DNA of 32,279 nucleotides from Saprospiraceae bacterium (GTDB lineage: Bacteria > Bacteroidota > Bacteroidia > Chitinophagales > Saprospiraceae), in NCBI GenBank assembly GCA_028284395.1, contig JANQRV010000515.1:1-32279 (forward strand). Reading direction: 5' to 3'. Both the position numbers and the translations under genes were made by a program. Numbering within the stretch: the stretch's first letter is position 1; each line of letters starts with the position of its first letter. Positions 6,844 to 14,873 of the stretch are shown here, piece after piece. Under the pieces are notes generated by a model that made no database searches, was not told the DNA's origin, and saw only the letters and a program-made list of their open reading frames with translations.

Positions 6844-9111
6844 ATGCACATCCAAGAACAGACGAAAACAACCTACAATAGAAGATCCTTCCTCAGGGCA
6901 TCGACTGCCGCCGGAGGTGGGATAATGCTTGGCTTTAGCTGGCTGGCGGGGTGCGCCCCACCTGAAAAGGAAGAACCGGGCATCACCATGCCCGACGAGT
7001 GGTTCGACATCAATGCCTATCTGAGCATTGGAGACAATGGAGTAGTGACCATTTTTTCTCCCAATCCCGAAGGGGGGCAGAATGTGAAAACGGCTATGCC
7101 GATGATCGTCGCGGAAGAACTGGATGTAGACTGGAAAGACGTGATCGTGAAACAGGCTCCCTTGAATACGGAAGCCTACACCCGCCAATTTATCGGGGGG
7201 AGCCAGGCGATCCGACGTGGCTGGAAAGGCCTGCGGATGGCTGGCGCGGCTGCTCGCCACATGCTGGTAGCCGCTGCCGCAGAGGTTTGGCAGGTTCCGG
7301 TAGGGGAGGTTACGACCGAATCGGGCATCCTGCACCACCGGCAAAGCGGCCGCTCGGCCGGTTACGGCGAAATGGCCGCCGTTGCAGTTACCATGCCGGT
7401 ACCAGAAGAGGTTACGCTGAAGGCCGCCGATGAGTTTAAGATCATCGGCACGTCGCGCAGAAATGTAGACGGACAAAAGATCGTTACCGGTCAGCCGTTG
7501 TTTGGCATCGATACCCGTGCCGATGGCATGCTCATCGCAATGGTGGTCCACCCTCCGGCATTCGGCATGAAGTTGCAGTCGGTCGACGATACCACTGCCA
7601 GGTCCATGCCCGGCATCCGGGATGTCTTCAAGATCAAGGTTTTGCAAGACGATTTTGAAAGACAACACTTCGACACGTGTACTTTTCTCGAAGTAGTGGC
7701 CATCGTAGGCGATTCTACCTGGGAGGTCATGAAGGCCAAAAAGGCCCTGAAGATCCAATGGGAGCCCTTTGAAGCTTACACCGAAGAGAGAACCTACTAT
7801 GGTAGATCTCGCCAGACCATAACCATTCCCGCTGGCCTGGAAAGTACGGCCGAACATCAAAGTAAGATGTCGAAAATGGCCGTCCAACAAGGGAAAGTTG
7901 TTCGCAAAGACGGCAATCCCCAAAAGGCATTTGCACAGGCGGCCAAGGTCATTGAAAGGACCTATACCGCGCCCTATCTAGCGCATAATTGCATGGAGCC
8001 TATGAACTTTTTCGCAGATGTGCGGAACGACAGAGCCAAACTGTCCGGACCACTTCAGAAACCGGAGCTGACCGAGCTGACCCTAGCTGCCCGCCTGGGA
8101 ATACCCATTGAGAATATCGACATTGAAATGACCCGGCTCGGTGGTGGATACGGACGGCGTTCGTACGCCCATTGGGCCGTTGAAGCAGCGCTTATTTCTC
8201 AAAAGATGAATGCCCCGGTCAAACTTACCTATACCCGCGAAGACGACATGACCGGCGGAATTTACCGCCCCGCCTATCAGGCTACCTACCGGGCGGCCCT
8301 GGATGCGGATAACAATCTGGTCGGCTTTCATGTCAATGCCGGAGGGACATTAGACAGTCCTTTGTATGCCAACCGGTTCCCGGCGGGAGCGGTAACGCAC
8401 TATCTCGCCGAAAGTTGGACCATTCATTCCAATATTACCATTGGTTCTTTTCGGGCTCCCCGCTCCAATTTCATCGCTGCTGCCGAGCAGTCTTTCCTGG
8501 ATGAAATAGCGGAAACGGTGGGCAAAGACCCCATCGATTTTCGTTTGGAGCTGCTGGACCGTGCCATCAAGCAGCCCGTCGGAGAGCGGAATGACTACGA
8601 AGCAAAACGTTATGCCGAGGTCTTGAAATTGGTGCGTGAAAAATCGGGCTGGGATCAACCACCGTCCGGTCTTCATCGTGGTGTCGCCGTCTACTTCTGC
8701 CACAATTCCTATTCGGCGCAGGTGCTGGACCTGGTCATCGACAATGGCCGACCCGTGATCAAAAGAGTCTGCTGTGCCGTCGATTGCGGCATGGTGGTTA
8801 ATCCAGATGCCGCCTCCAATTTGGCCGAAGGTGCCATTGTCGATGGTATTGGCAATGCGCTGTACGGCTCACTGACCTTTAAAGAAGGGGTTCCCGAGCA
8901 AAACAATTTTCACCAATACCGCATGATTCGCATGGGGGAAGCTCCCCAATCCATTGATGTCCACTTTGTAGAAAATAGGATCGATCCGACCGGCCTGGGA
9001 GAACCGACCTTCCCGCCTGTCTTTGCCGCCCTGGCCAATGCATTGTATCGGGCTACCGGTAAGCGATACTACCATCAGCCATTCCTTGATGGGCAACGGG
9101 TCTTGGGGTAG
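6844..9111 (+). CDS. Molybdopterin-binding subunit of the same hydroxylase family, copy 2
   Basis: This 755-residue paralogue aligns with copy 1 along its whole length, by eye about two-thirds identical. It has its own Tat signal (NRRSFLRA, residues 12-19) and lipobox LAGC ending at C37. The cofactor loop is GGGYGRR (433-439), IDCG becomes VDCGMVVNPD, and the catalytic glutamate is E720 in TGLGEP, so it should be active. Base use differs from copy 1: stretches such as 7321-7380 are far richer in G and C. No second 2Fe-2S gene follows, so it may share the one at 3870. The gene ends 16 bp from the convergent META gene. A different substrate range is possible but unproven. Confidence 0.92.
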   Translation: MHIQEQTKTTYNRRSFLRASTAAGGGIMLGFSWLAGCAPPEKEEPGITMPDEWFDINAYLSIGDNGVVTIFSPNPEGGQNVKTAMPMIVAEELDVDWKDVIVKQAPLNTEAYTRQFIGGSQAIRRGWKGLRMAGAAARHMLVAAAAEVWQVPVGEVTTESGILHHRQSGRSAGYGEMAAVAVTMPVPEEVTLKAADEFKIIGTSRRNVDGQKIVTGQPLFGIDTRADGMLIAMVVHPPAFGMKLQSVDDTTARSMPGIRDVFKIKVLQDDFERQHFDTCTFLEVVAIVGDSTWEVMKAKKALKIQWEPFEAYTEERTYYGRSRQTITIPAGLESTAEHQSKMSKMAVQQGKVVRKDGNPQKAFAQAAKVIERTYTAPYLAHNCMEPMNFFADVRNDRAKLSGPLQKPELTELTLAARLGIPIENIDIEMTRLGGGYGRRSYAHWAVEAALISQKMNAPVKLTYTREDDMTGGIYRPAYQATYRAALDADNNLVGFHVNAGGTLDSPLYANRFPAGAVTHYLAESWTIHSNITIGSFRAPRSNFIAAAEQSFLDEIAETVGKDPIDFRLELLDRAIKQPVGERNDYEAKRYAEVLKLVREKSGWDQPPSGLHRGVAVYFCHNSYSAQVLDLVIDNGRPVIKRVCCAVDCGMVVNPDAASNLAEGAIVDGIGNALYGSLTFKEGVPEQNNFHQYRMIRMGEAPQSIDVHFVENRIDPTGLGEPTFPPVFAALANALYRATGKRYYHQPFLDGQRVLG

Positions 9112-9127
9112 CTGTGGAACTTTTGTG

Positions 9128-9538
9128 TTAAATCTCATCGGTTCGTTCGAATACCAGCACTCCTATTTCCGTTTTTAGACGGAGCTGTTTTTGTGTCAAT
9201 TCGTAATCCTTCACCTTTGCCAAGGCATCAAAGTATTCGGTTTCCAACGTCGCTTGGTCCGGACACATCATTTTGGTGCCGCCGATGTTTCCGATCTCGA
9301 TCGAAGATTGCTCCGTGCGGTAGTCGGAAAAGTAGCGGTTGCAGACCGCCTTCCCGTTGATCTTGTTACCCTGGAATTGCAGAGAGACCTTGGTGTTACC
9401 CAGCTCTTGACCGGGCATCGAGAACAGCACCCAAGAGGTGCCGTCCAATTTTTCCTCGTGTGCAGCCATCTTTTTACCGGTATTTTGGCAGGAGAAAAAG
9501 AGGCAAAGGAATAGCCATCCAAATATTACTTTTTGCAT
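9128..9538 (-). CDS. META-domain (HslJ-like) lipoprotein
   Basis: The 136-residue protein begins with a lipoprotein signal, hydrophobic IFGWLFLCLFFSC, ending at the lipidated Cys near residue 18. The rest is a single META domain: LDGTSWVLFSM, the central SLQFQGNKINGKAVCNRYF and GGTKMMCPD, then the closing LVFERTDEI. Two cysteines (in AVCN and MMCP) occupy positions common in META proteins. HslJ relatives are linked to heat shock and envelope resistance, but the biochemical role is unclear. It starts 28 bp after the end of the CsbD gene on the same strand, so the two form an operon that is probably under the sigma54-type signal at 10017-10033. Confidence 0.87.
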   Translation of the reverse strand: MQKVIFGWLFLCLFFSCQNTGKKMAAHEEKLDGTSWVLFSMPGQELGNTKVSLQFQGNKINGKAVCNRYFSDYRTEQSSIEIGNIGGTKMMCPDQATLETEYFDALAKVKDYELTQKQLRLKTEIGVLVFERTDEI

Positions 9539-9566
9539 AATGAATCGAATTTTTGAACAAGACTAA

Positions 9567-9968
9567 TTATTCAGGCTTTTTCAATTCCGTATTGTCGATC
9601 CACTCCGTAATTTCATCCCGGATTTCCTGCTTCGTTTTTCCGTATTTCTCTTGTAATTTTCCAAACAGAGTGGTCATCCCACCTTCTACCTGGTCGATGT
9701 CCGAACCCGTCAGTTTTCCCCATAAGTATTGAGCGGAGCCTTTCAATTGGTTCCATTGACCGCGGATGGTTTGGTGGGTACTGAAAAATTGGTCTACCTC
9801 GCGTTTGGCTTCTTCTTTGGATTTTCCAAAGCGTTCCTGAATCAGGCCTTCCAGGTGAATGCGTTCTCCATTGACCTTTTCAACCTCGTCCTTGGTCAAT
9901 TCTCCCCACCAGATCATGATGTCTCCTTTCATCTGATTCCATTGTCCTTTTAAAATGTCGGTGTTCAT
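9567..9968 (-). CDS. Double CsbD-domain stress protein
   Basis: The 133-residue product contains two CsbD-like units in tandem. The first, MNTDILKGQWNQMKGDIMIW, runs from residue 1 to about 60. The second, starting TIRGQWNQLKGSAQYLWG, runs from about 71 to 130. Both keep the GQWNQ-KG core and a later E-x-L-Q-E-[KR]-[FY]-GK segment. Most CsbD proteins carry one unit of about 60 residues, so this is an internal duplication. CsbD is a small soluble general-stress protein (sigma-B-controlled in Bacillus) without known catalysis. The ATG at 9966-9968 is preferred over a longer upstream start, because it opens exactly at the first domain and falls after the sigma54-like promoter. Confidence 0.9.
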   Translation of the reverse strand: MNTDILKGQWNQMKGDIMIWWGELTKDEVEKVNGERIHLEGLIQERFGKSKEEAKREVDQFFSTHQTIRGQWNQLKGSAQYLWGKLTGSDIDQVEGGMTTLFGKLQEKYGKTKQEIRDEITEWIDNTELKKPE

Positions 9969-10016
9969 AACGAAAATTTTAAGCGTTAGCAATAATTGCG
10001 TTGTCACCATCACCCT

Positions 10017-10033
10017 TCCAATTGGTGTGCCAA
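10017..10033 (-). promoter_or_regulatory. Sigma54-type -24/-12 promoter candidate for the csbD-META operon
   Basis: The minus strand reads TTGGCACACCAATTGGA. This matches the RpoN consensus (YTGGCACGnnnnTTGCW) in the -24 TTGGCAC block, in the exact spacing, and in TTG at -12. The mismatches are A for G after GGCAC and G for C in the -12 GC. Transcription would start about 40 nt before the ATG at 9968. A gene for a sigma54 activator lies directly upstream, which strengthens the call. The -12 mismatch is the main doubt. Confidence 0.5.
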
Positions 10034-10048
10034 TAAATTTTCATTATT

Positions 10049-10067
10049 TGTATTTAGCTTAAATACA
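10049..10067. promoter_or_regulatory. Dyad TGTATTTA-N3-TAAATACA, candidate activator binding site
   Basis: Two perfect 8-bp arms (10049-10056 and 10060-10067) surround a GCT centre. The site lies about 50 bp upstream of the predicted start of the sigma54-like promoter and between the activator gene and csbD. This is the expected kind of place for an upstream activating sequence of a Fis-type HTH. Binding by the neighbouring regulator is inference. Confidence 0.42.
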
Positions 10068-10163
10068 GGTTTTTGCAAAGGATTTTCCCGTTTTGGTAGT
10101 GTGTTGCATACGGTCGCTGGGCTTCGATATTTCGCAGAATCTTCGGGATGTCGAGGGAAGCTT

Positions 10164-11753
10164 TTATTTGGTAATACCTAATTTCTTGAGGCGGGACCTT
10201 AGGGTAGAAGGGTGAATGTCCAGGATGGTCGCTGCTCCGTTGGGGCCTTCGATTTTCCAACGGCAGGCATCCAGGGTTTGGATGATGTGTTGCCGCTCCA
10301 CGGCTTCGAGGGTCTGCTCAACGGTAGTTGTTGCTTCGAAGGAAGATTGCTGAAGATATTTGAATACCTCATGGTCCAACCGGAGTAGTCCTCCCGAATG
10401 CAGAATGAGGGCTCGTTCGATCACGTTTTCCAGCTCCCTGATGTTGCCGGGCCAGGAGTAAGCCTGAAGCTTTTGAATGGCCTTTTTAGAGATGGTTGGT
10501 TGCTCCTTGCCGATTTTCCTGGCCGATTTGCCGGCGAAAAATGTCACCAGGTCCGGAATGTCTTCTCTGCGGTTTCTCAATGGCGGCACCTGGATGGGAA
10601 ATACGCATAGACGGTAATACAAATCGGAACGAAACCGACCCTGTACAATTTCTTCTTTCAGGTCTCGGTTGGTGGCGGCAATGATCCGCACGTTCACTTT
10701 GACCGTTTCGGGGTTTCCGATCCGCTCAAATTCTCCTTCTTGCAAAACGCGTAGTAGTTTCACTTGTAATTCGACGGGCATTTCTCCGATTTCATCCAGG
10801 AACAAGGTGCCTTTATGGGCCAGTTCGAATCGACCGATTCGTTTGGTCAGAGCTCCGGTGAAGGCGCCCTTTTCATGGCCGAACAATTCGCTTTCGATCA
10901 AAGAAGAAGGTAGGGCCGCACAATTCAGTTTGATCAGCGGAGCATCCCTTCTGGAACTCAATTGATGAACGGCACGTGCCAACAATTCCTTTCCGGTGCC
11001 GGTCTCGCCCAGAATGAGTACGGTACTGTCTGTCGGTGCTACCTGTTCAATCTGATGCATCACTAACTTCAGTCCGTTGTTGCTGCCCACAATGTCTTCA
11101 AAATTTTTTTCGGCTTTTAATTCCTCCCGGAGGTAATTATTTTCGGCTTGCAGTCGATCTTTCAAAGTTGCAATTTCCTGGTAGGCACGCTGGAGGGCTT
11201 CTTCGTTCCTGCGGCGACTAAGTGCATTGGCGAATATCTCACCTACCAACCGCAGTCTGCCCACTAACGACAGTGGCCAATCGCGCGGGGATCGACAGTC
11301 GTCAAATGCGATGAACCCCAGTGTCTCTCCTTCAAAAACAATGGGGACCGAAATGGATGCCTGGACGGATTCCAGTTCCATGATCGGGCCGATTTCCCGC
11401 CGCCCAACTTCCGGCAGATCACTCATGTCCTCGATGTAGACGGGGTCTCCTTTCGCAATCTGCCCTAGAAACCAGGGGAAGTCCTGGGCGGGAACGGCTT
11501 GATATCTTGGCCCGGTATTCGTCGTGCCGGCAGCCGCCCAGGTATATTGCTCGGTAATGGTGATCTTATCCTCGGAAAAAAGCATGACGTACACCCGGTC
11601 GACCTTCATGAAAACGCCCAGTTGTTCGATCGTTCTCAGAATGCCCTTGTCGATCTGCCACAATTTTAGATTGATGAAACTGGTCGAAATCTGGGATAGC
11701 AGCGTTTCGAAATGCAGGTTTTGTTTGAGGGTTGCTTCAGTTGATGTTGCCAT
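10164..11753 (-). CDS. Sigma54-dependent transcriptional activator (GAF - AAA+ - Fis HTH)
   Basis: The 529-residue protein is a bacterial enhancer-binding protein of the NtrC/FhlA type. A GAF sensor domain occupies about residues 25-175 and a short coiled coil 185-215. The AAA+ ATPase (about 220-450) has Walker A GETGTGKE at 249-256 (K255), the sigma54-contacting loop GAFTGA at 296-301, and a Walker B LFLDEIGEM. A Fis-type HTH closes the protein (about 485-529). There is no receiver domain, so the signal should be a ligand or redox change sensed by GAF. The ATG at 11751-11753 is used; the frame extends two codons to a TTG. Its target is probably the csbD-META operon just downstream, which carries a sigma54-like promoter. 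Confidence 0.93.
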   Translation of the reverse strand: MATSTEATLKQNLHFETLLSQISTSFINLKLWQIDKGILRTIEQLGVFMKVDRVYVMLFSEDKITITEQYTWAAAGTTNTGPRYQAVPAQDFPWFLGQIAKGDPVYIEDMSDLPEVGRREIGPIMELESVQASISVPIVFEGETLGFIAFDDCRSPRDWPLSLVGRLRLVGEIFANALSRRRNEEALQRAYQEIATLKDRLQAENNYLREELKAEKNFEDIVGSNNGLKLVMHQIEQVAPTDSTVLILGETGTGKELLARAVHQLSSRRDAPLIKLNCAALPSSLIESELFGHEKGAFTGALTKRIGRFELAHKGTLFLDEIGEMPVELQVKLLRVLQEGEFERIGNPETVKVNVRIIAATNRDLKEEIVQGRFRSDLYYRLCVFPIQVPPLRNRREDIPDLVTFFAGKSARKIGKEQPTISKKAIQKLQAYSWPGNIRELENVIERALILHSGGLLRLDHEVFKYLQQSSFEATTTVEQTLEAVERQHIIQTLDACRWKIEGPNGAATILDIHPSTLRSRLKKLGITK

Positions 11754-12052
11754 AGTCAAGAATTCTGATGCCTAATAAAGGTAATCAGAAAAGGAGACAG
11801 ACTTACGCTCCCTATGTTTATTTTTAGAAAACAACCATTATAAAGACTCCGGCTCTATCTCTTTGTTATTACAAATATAATTAATGTTTAACGATTTACA
11901 TGTTTTGACAAAAAGGTGATAATGATTAAAATTGTATATTTTTATCATTATTATTTTTATATTAATGCTTTTAAAACTTATTTGCTTAATTAAATACGTG
12001 TTTTTTATTTTTAATATGTGTTTTGATCATTATTTTGGTAAGCCTGGACGTT
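11754..12052. other. AT-rich divergent intergenic region with a weak promoter
   Basis: This 299-bp stretch separates the leftward activator gene from the rightward amidohydrolase gene and is strongly AT-rich, especially 11880-12010. On the minus strand TATATTTG (11879-11872) is an exact -7 match for Bacteroidota, but no TTTG lies 18-20 bp upstream. It is thus only a weak candidate for the activator gene. No clear promoter was found for the amidohydrolase. Confidence 0.4.
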
Positions 12053-13138
12053 ATGCAAATAACCAATTGTCATGTTCATATATTCACTTTGGAACATGTT
12101 CCAAGTGATTTTCTTCCACCCATTCTTCAACGTTTATTAGGATACTCGTCGGTTAGAATACCTTTAATTTGGTTTCTCCGGAACATTTTCCCCTTCACAG
12201 ACCGGGATATTCTGGATCGATATATGCAGTTTTTAGAAGTTGCCGCAAGCAAAAAGCAATGCGACGTATTGAAAAGAATCAGGGAGTTTTATCCCAAGAA
12301 TACAAGATTTGTAATCCTTCCGATGGATATGGCGTTTATGTCCCCAAATGGAAAAATCAAGAAAGACCTAGAGAGTCAACTTCAGGAACTAACTGAATTA
12401 TATCGAACTTTTCCGAATATGGTTATTCCCTTTGTACCGGTTGATCCACGGCGTTCCAATGTCTTTGATTTGGTGAAACGCTACGTAGAAGATCACGACT
12501 ACAAGGGGATTAAGATATATCCTAGATTGGGATTTTATCCCAATGATCCCGCCTTGCTTCCCATTTATGAATACGCACAAGCTAATGACCTGCCAATAAT
12601 GTCGCACTGCTCTCGTGGAGGAGTTTATACCAGAAAAATCACGGATAAAATGTTGGACCATCCATGGCGCGGAAGACTAACAAGGAACCAGCCTCGTGAG
12701 TTTTCTCATTATTTTACAGAACCTAAGAACTTTCAAGGGATTTTATCGGCATTTCCCGAATTGAAAGTTTGTCTGGCTCATTTTGGAGGTAATATTGAAT
12801 GGGATAACTATTTTAACACCGGTTGGGACCCAGAAGATCCCGATGAAGAAAACAAATCGTGGCTAAGTGAAATCATAGACATGATCAACAACCATGAGAA
12901 CTTATACACTGATATTTCTTATACACTTTTTAGTGATGAGAAATATTTCCCTCTTCTAAAGGTCTGGTTGAGCAATCCGGCTATTCGACAGAAGGTCCTT
13001 TTTGGTTCTGATTACTACATGATTGAACAGGAAAAGAAGACCGAAAGAGAAATGTCAATTAGGATCAGAGCAGCCATTAATGAAGAAAACTACCGTCAAA
13101 TTTGTGAAATTAACCCCAAAGCATTTCTGGGTTTCTGA
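12053..13138 (+). CDS. Amidohydrolase-family metal-dependent hydrolase (COG2159/Amidohydro_2 type)
   Basis: The 361-residue protein shows the TIM-barrel amidohydrolase signature. The first metal motif HVH is at 7-9 (NCHVHIF), a barrel histidine is at H185 in PIMSHCSRGG, another is at H243 in CLAHFGG, and the catalytic aspartate is D320 in LFGSDYYM. This matches the decarboxylase/lactonase-like Amidohydro_2 group, which acts on small carboxylates or lactones; the substrate is not evident. No signal peptide is seen, so it should be cytoplasmic. The ATG at 12053 is chosen over an upstream TTG because it places HxH near the N-terminus, as usual. The gene is more AT-rich than its neighbours (hand count of 12301-12360: 22 G/C of 60), hinting at transfer. 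Confidence 0.83.
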   Translation: MQITNCHVHIFTLEHVPSDFLPPILQRLLGYSSVRIPLIWFLRNIFPFTDRDILDRYMQFLEVAASKKQCDVLKRIREFYPKNTRFVILPMDMAFMSPNGKIKKDLESQLQELTELYRTFPNMVIPFVPVDPRRSNVFDLVKRYVEDHDYKGIKIYPRLGFYPNDPALLPIYEYAQANDLPIMSHCSRGGVYTRKITDKMLDHPWRGRLTRNQPREFSHYFTEPKNFQGILSAFPELKVCLAHFGGNIEWDNYFNTGWDPEDPDEENKSWLSEIIDMINNHENLYTDISYTLFSDEKYFPLLKVWLSNPAIRQKVLFGSDYYMIEQEKKTEREMSIRIRAAINEENYRQICEINPKAFLGF

Positions 13139-13167
13139 ATTTACATGATGTAGTCTTTGTATCTGGA

Positions 13168-13269
13168 TGGAAGTCCGGGCAATGCAACATCCGTATGAAC
13201 GCTGTTGCGCCGGGCATGATCGTATCTTCCGGGCTGGATGGGTATGCGGAGCCGATGCAGCAAAGATGA
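13168..13269 (+). pseudogene. Short-chain dehydrogenase/reductase remnant (C-terminal piece)
   Basis: In one plus-strand frame the codons read NIRMNAVAPGMIVSSGLDGY, then AEPMQQR and a TGA at 13267-13269. The string [IV]R-x-N-x-[IV]-[AS]-P-G is the hallmark after the active-site helix of SDR enzymes, and the following SSGLDGY fits the substrate loop. The rest of the gene is absent on both sides: no nucleotide-binding TGxxxGIG and no YxxxK is present nearby. It lies 30 bp after the amidohydrolase stop and before another truncated frame, so it is most likely a deletion relic. Confidence 0.65.
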
Positions 13270-13305
13270 AAAATCTCTATATTGAACAAAAACTTAAAAA
13301 TCAGG

Positions 13306-13503
13306 ATGATGGAAGTTCTAACGGTTAAAGAAGCTGTAGAAAGGGTTAACAGTGGCGGGAATTTGGAAGGCGTTATCTTGGATGAAAACACTATCCAACA
13401 GGTGAATGTAAGAGATGCGATGGTTTTATCGAGAGGAGGGATCGTAAATCTTATTGTACCTGCCATTCTTCCAAAGTATCAGAAGAAGAACGATAGAAAA
13501 TAG
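13306..13503 (+). pseudogene. N-terminal fragment of a small unrecognised protein
   Basis: The frame reads MMEVLTVKEAVERVNSGGN, then LEGVILDENTIQQ and VNVRDAMVLSRGGI. This is regular, acidic and protein-like, with alternating helix and strand. After about residue 46 the text changes to an unrelated tail (NLIVPAILPKYQKKNDRK) that is antisense to the end of the CPBP protease gene. This looks like a gene cut near 13440, with the rest replaced. I do not recognise the family. It could also be a small intact gene that truly overlaps the protease gene by 78 bp, which is less likely. Confidence 0.4.
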
Positions 13504-14364
13504 CCATAGTATACCGACAAACATCAGCATCGGGAAATTCGGCAAAGCTGTGGCAAATACGGAAATTGAGATATTGTAGCATGCATGCAAGAGAATGGAA
13601 AGTAAAATACTTCCTCTTGTTCCGTTGAATAAGACGGTATATAGTATTGATAATGGAAACACCAATAACAAGTACTGAAATACATAAGATATTGCAAAGG
13701 AAAAGCCATCCATTAGATTAGATGTCATCACGGTCTGCCAAAACAGCGTTCCTGTATGCCATAATGCCCATAATAAAGCTACAAATAGACTTGCCCATAA
13801 AATGTTGAATGGCTTTTTTTGGAATTCCTTTAAGGCAAATCCTCGCCAACCTATTTCTTCAGAAAGCCCACCATTGGTAAGTGCGAGTACCACAAAAACA
13901 GTCCCGGTAGCAAGAGGGCCTTCTTGCATATAGGCAACTAAGCTGGTAATTATTCCCATGGAAGGTGTAAAAGCCTCCGTTCGTTTTATAAAATTGGTGT
14001 CCCACTCATTCAATAAAGAAAAATCATAAGTAGTCCCGGAAACAAGTCCATCAAGCCCTATACTCAGTAGCATTAAAACCGGCGTTATAAATATGGCAAA
14101 CAGATACCAGTAGAATGCTACATTCCACTGGAATAGCCCATTTAGCAGGTTCTTCACTTCTGTTTTACCGTAAAGTAGGAGTGTAACAATAATTGCGGAA
14201 AGAGAAGGTCCGAATTCTGCTAACCAAATTAACTCTGTAGGTATTTTGGAATTTAGAAGGCCCGACTTTGAAGCAGCATAAGGAATCCATCCTGCCCATG
14301 AGATCAGTAAGGCAAGGATAAAAAATACGGCTATTGGGTACTTCTTTAGTTTTGAAAAGATCAT
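13426..14364 (-). CDS. CPBP-family intramembrane metalloprotease (CAAX protease/Abi-like)
   Basis: The 312-residue protein is made of about eight hydrophobic segments, the first at residues 10-30 (IAVFFILALLISWAGWIPYA). The membrane protease motifs are EEIGWRGFAL, with E169 and E170, and the later ALWHTGTLF with H203; a last HACYN follows. These residues bind the catalytic metal in CPBP/Rce1-type enzymes. Bacterial members are linked to peptide or bacteriocin self-immunity and signal handling. The gene starts 28 bp after the end of the GbsR/MarR regulator on the same strand, so the two are an operon. Its last codons lie in a region that also contains a fragment of another gene, so the C-terminal five or so residues may be non-native. 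Confidence 0.9.
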   Translation of the reverse strand: MIFSKLKKYPIAVFFILALLISWAGWIPYAASKSGLLNSKIPTELIWLAEFGPSLSAIIVTLLLYGKTEVKNLLNGLFQWNVAFYWYLFAIFITPVLMLLSIGLDGLVSGTTYDFSLLNEWDTNFIKRTEAFTPSMGIITSLVAYMQEGPLATGTVFVVLALTNGGLSEEIGWRGFALKEFQKKPFNILWASLFVALLWALWHTGTLFWQTVMTSNLMDGFSFAISYVFQYLLLVFPLSILYTVLFNGTRGSILLSILLHACYNISISVFATALPNFPMLMFVGILWLFSIVLLLILWKNGRYNKIYDPSSR

Positions 14365-14392
14365 TGGATAACTTGCTAATTAGCGTATGAAC

Positions 14393-14824
14393 TCATTCGA
14401 ACTCTGATATGATTTCGTCAATTTTTTCTTGAAAAAGTTGCTCAAATCCAATCAGTTTTTGGATCGTTTGCTGTTGTTCATTGGATAAATTTGAATTGTG
14501 TTGCAAAGTTCCGTGCAATAGATCCACGAATTGTTGGCTGCTGTTTATTCGTTTTTTTAACCCGGATTGCCAGTTTGAAAAAGAAATTTTGTAGTGCTTT
14601 TTACGGTCACCTGGTTTTAAGGTGTAATCCAAATATCCATTTTGCATCATGGCTTTTAAGGTCATACTAACGGAGCCTTTACTTAATTTTAAATCATGGA
14701 CTATTTCCTCAAATGTTCTGCTATTGAAAGAGATTAAGTAGCCAAAGATTTTTCCAAAGGCAATGGTATAACCCATTTCGTTAAAAAATTTTGCATACTC
14801 GATAATGTCAACTTTACGCTTCAT
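14393..14824 (-). CDS. GbsR/MarR-type winged-helix transcriptional regulator
   Basis: The 143-residue protein has an N-terminal helix (DIIEYAKFFNEMGY) and a winged helix-turn-helix. The recognition helix is in LKLSKGSVSMTLKAMMQNGY (about residues 43-62), followed by a wing YTLKPGDRKKHYKI. The C-terminal helices (90-143) probably form the dimer. This is the GbsR-like branch of MarR proteins seen in Bacteroidota, often acting as autorepressors of small membrane-protein operons. Directly upstream lie a consensus promoter and a perfect 12-bp inverted repeat that overlaps it. Together with the protease gene 28 bp downstream, it suggests a self-regulated regulator-protease operon. Confidence 0.9.
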   Translation of the reverse strand: MKRKVDIIEYAKFFNEMGYTIAFGKIFGYLISFNSRTFEEIVHDLKLSKGSVSMTLKAMMQNGYLDYTLKPGDRKKHYKISFSNWQSGLKKRINSSQQFVDLLHGTLQHNSNLSNEQQQTIQKLIGFEQLFQEKIDEIISEFE

Positions 14825-14843
14825 ATACTGAGTTTATACCGCA

Positions 14844-14873
14844 CAAATATAAGATTAGTTCATTTAGTTCAAA
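14844..14873 (-). promoter_or_regulatory. Consensus Bacteroidota promoter of the MarR-CPBP operon
   Basis: On the minus strand a -33 TTTG (14873-14870) and a -7 TATATTTG (14851-14844) are separated by 18 bp. Both boxes are exact matches. Transcription should start near 14837, giving a very short leader to the ATG at 14824. Confidence 0.75.

Noticed and set aside
6775..7923. 382-codon minus-strand frame
   Set aside because: It is antisense to the well-supported second Mo-hydroxylase gene and contains no recognisable domain; such frames arise from codon bias in GC-rich genes.
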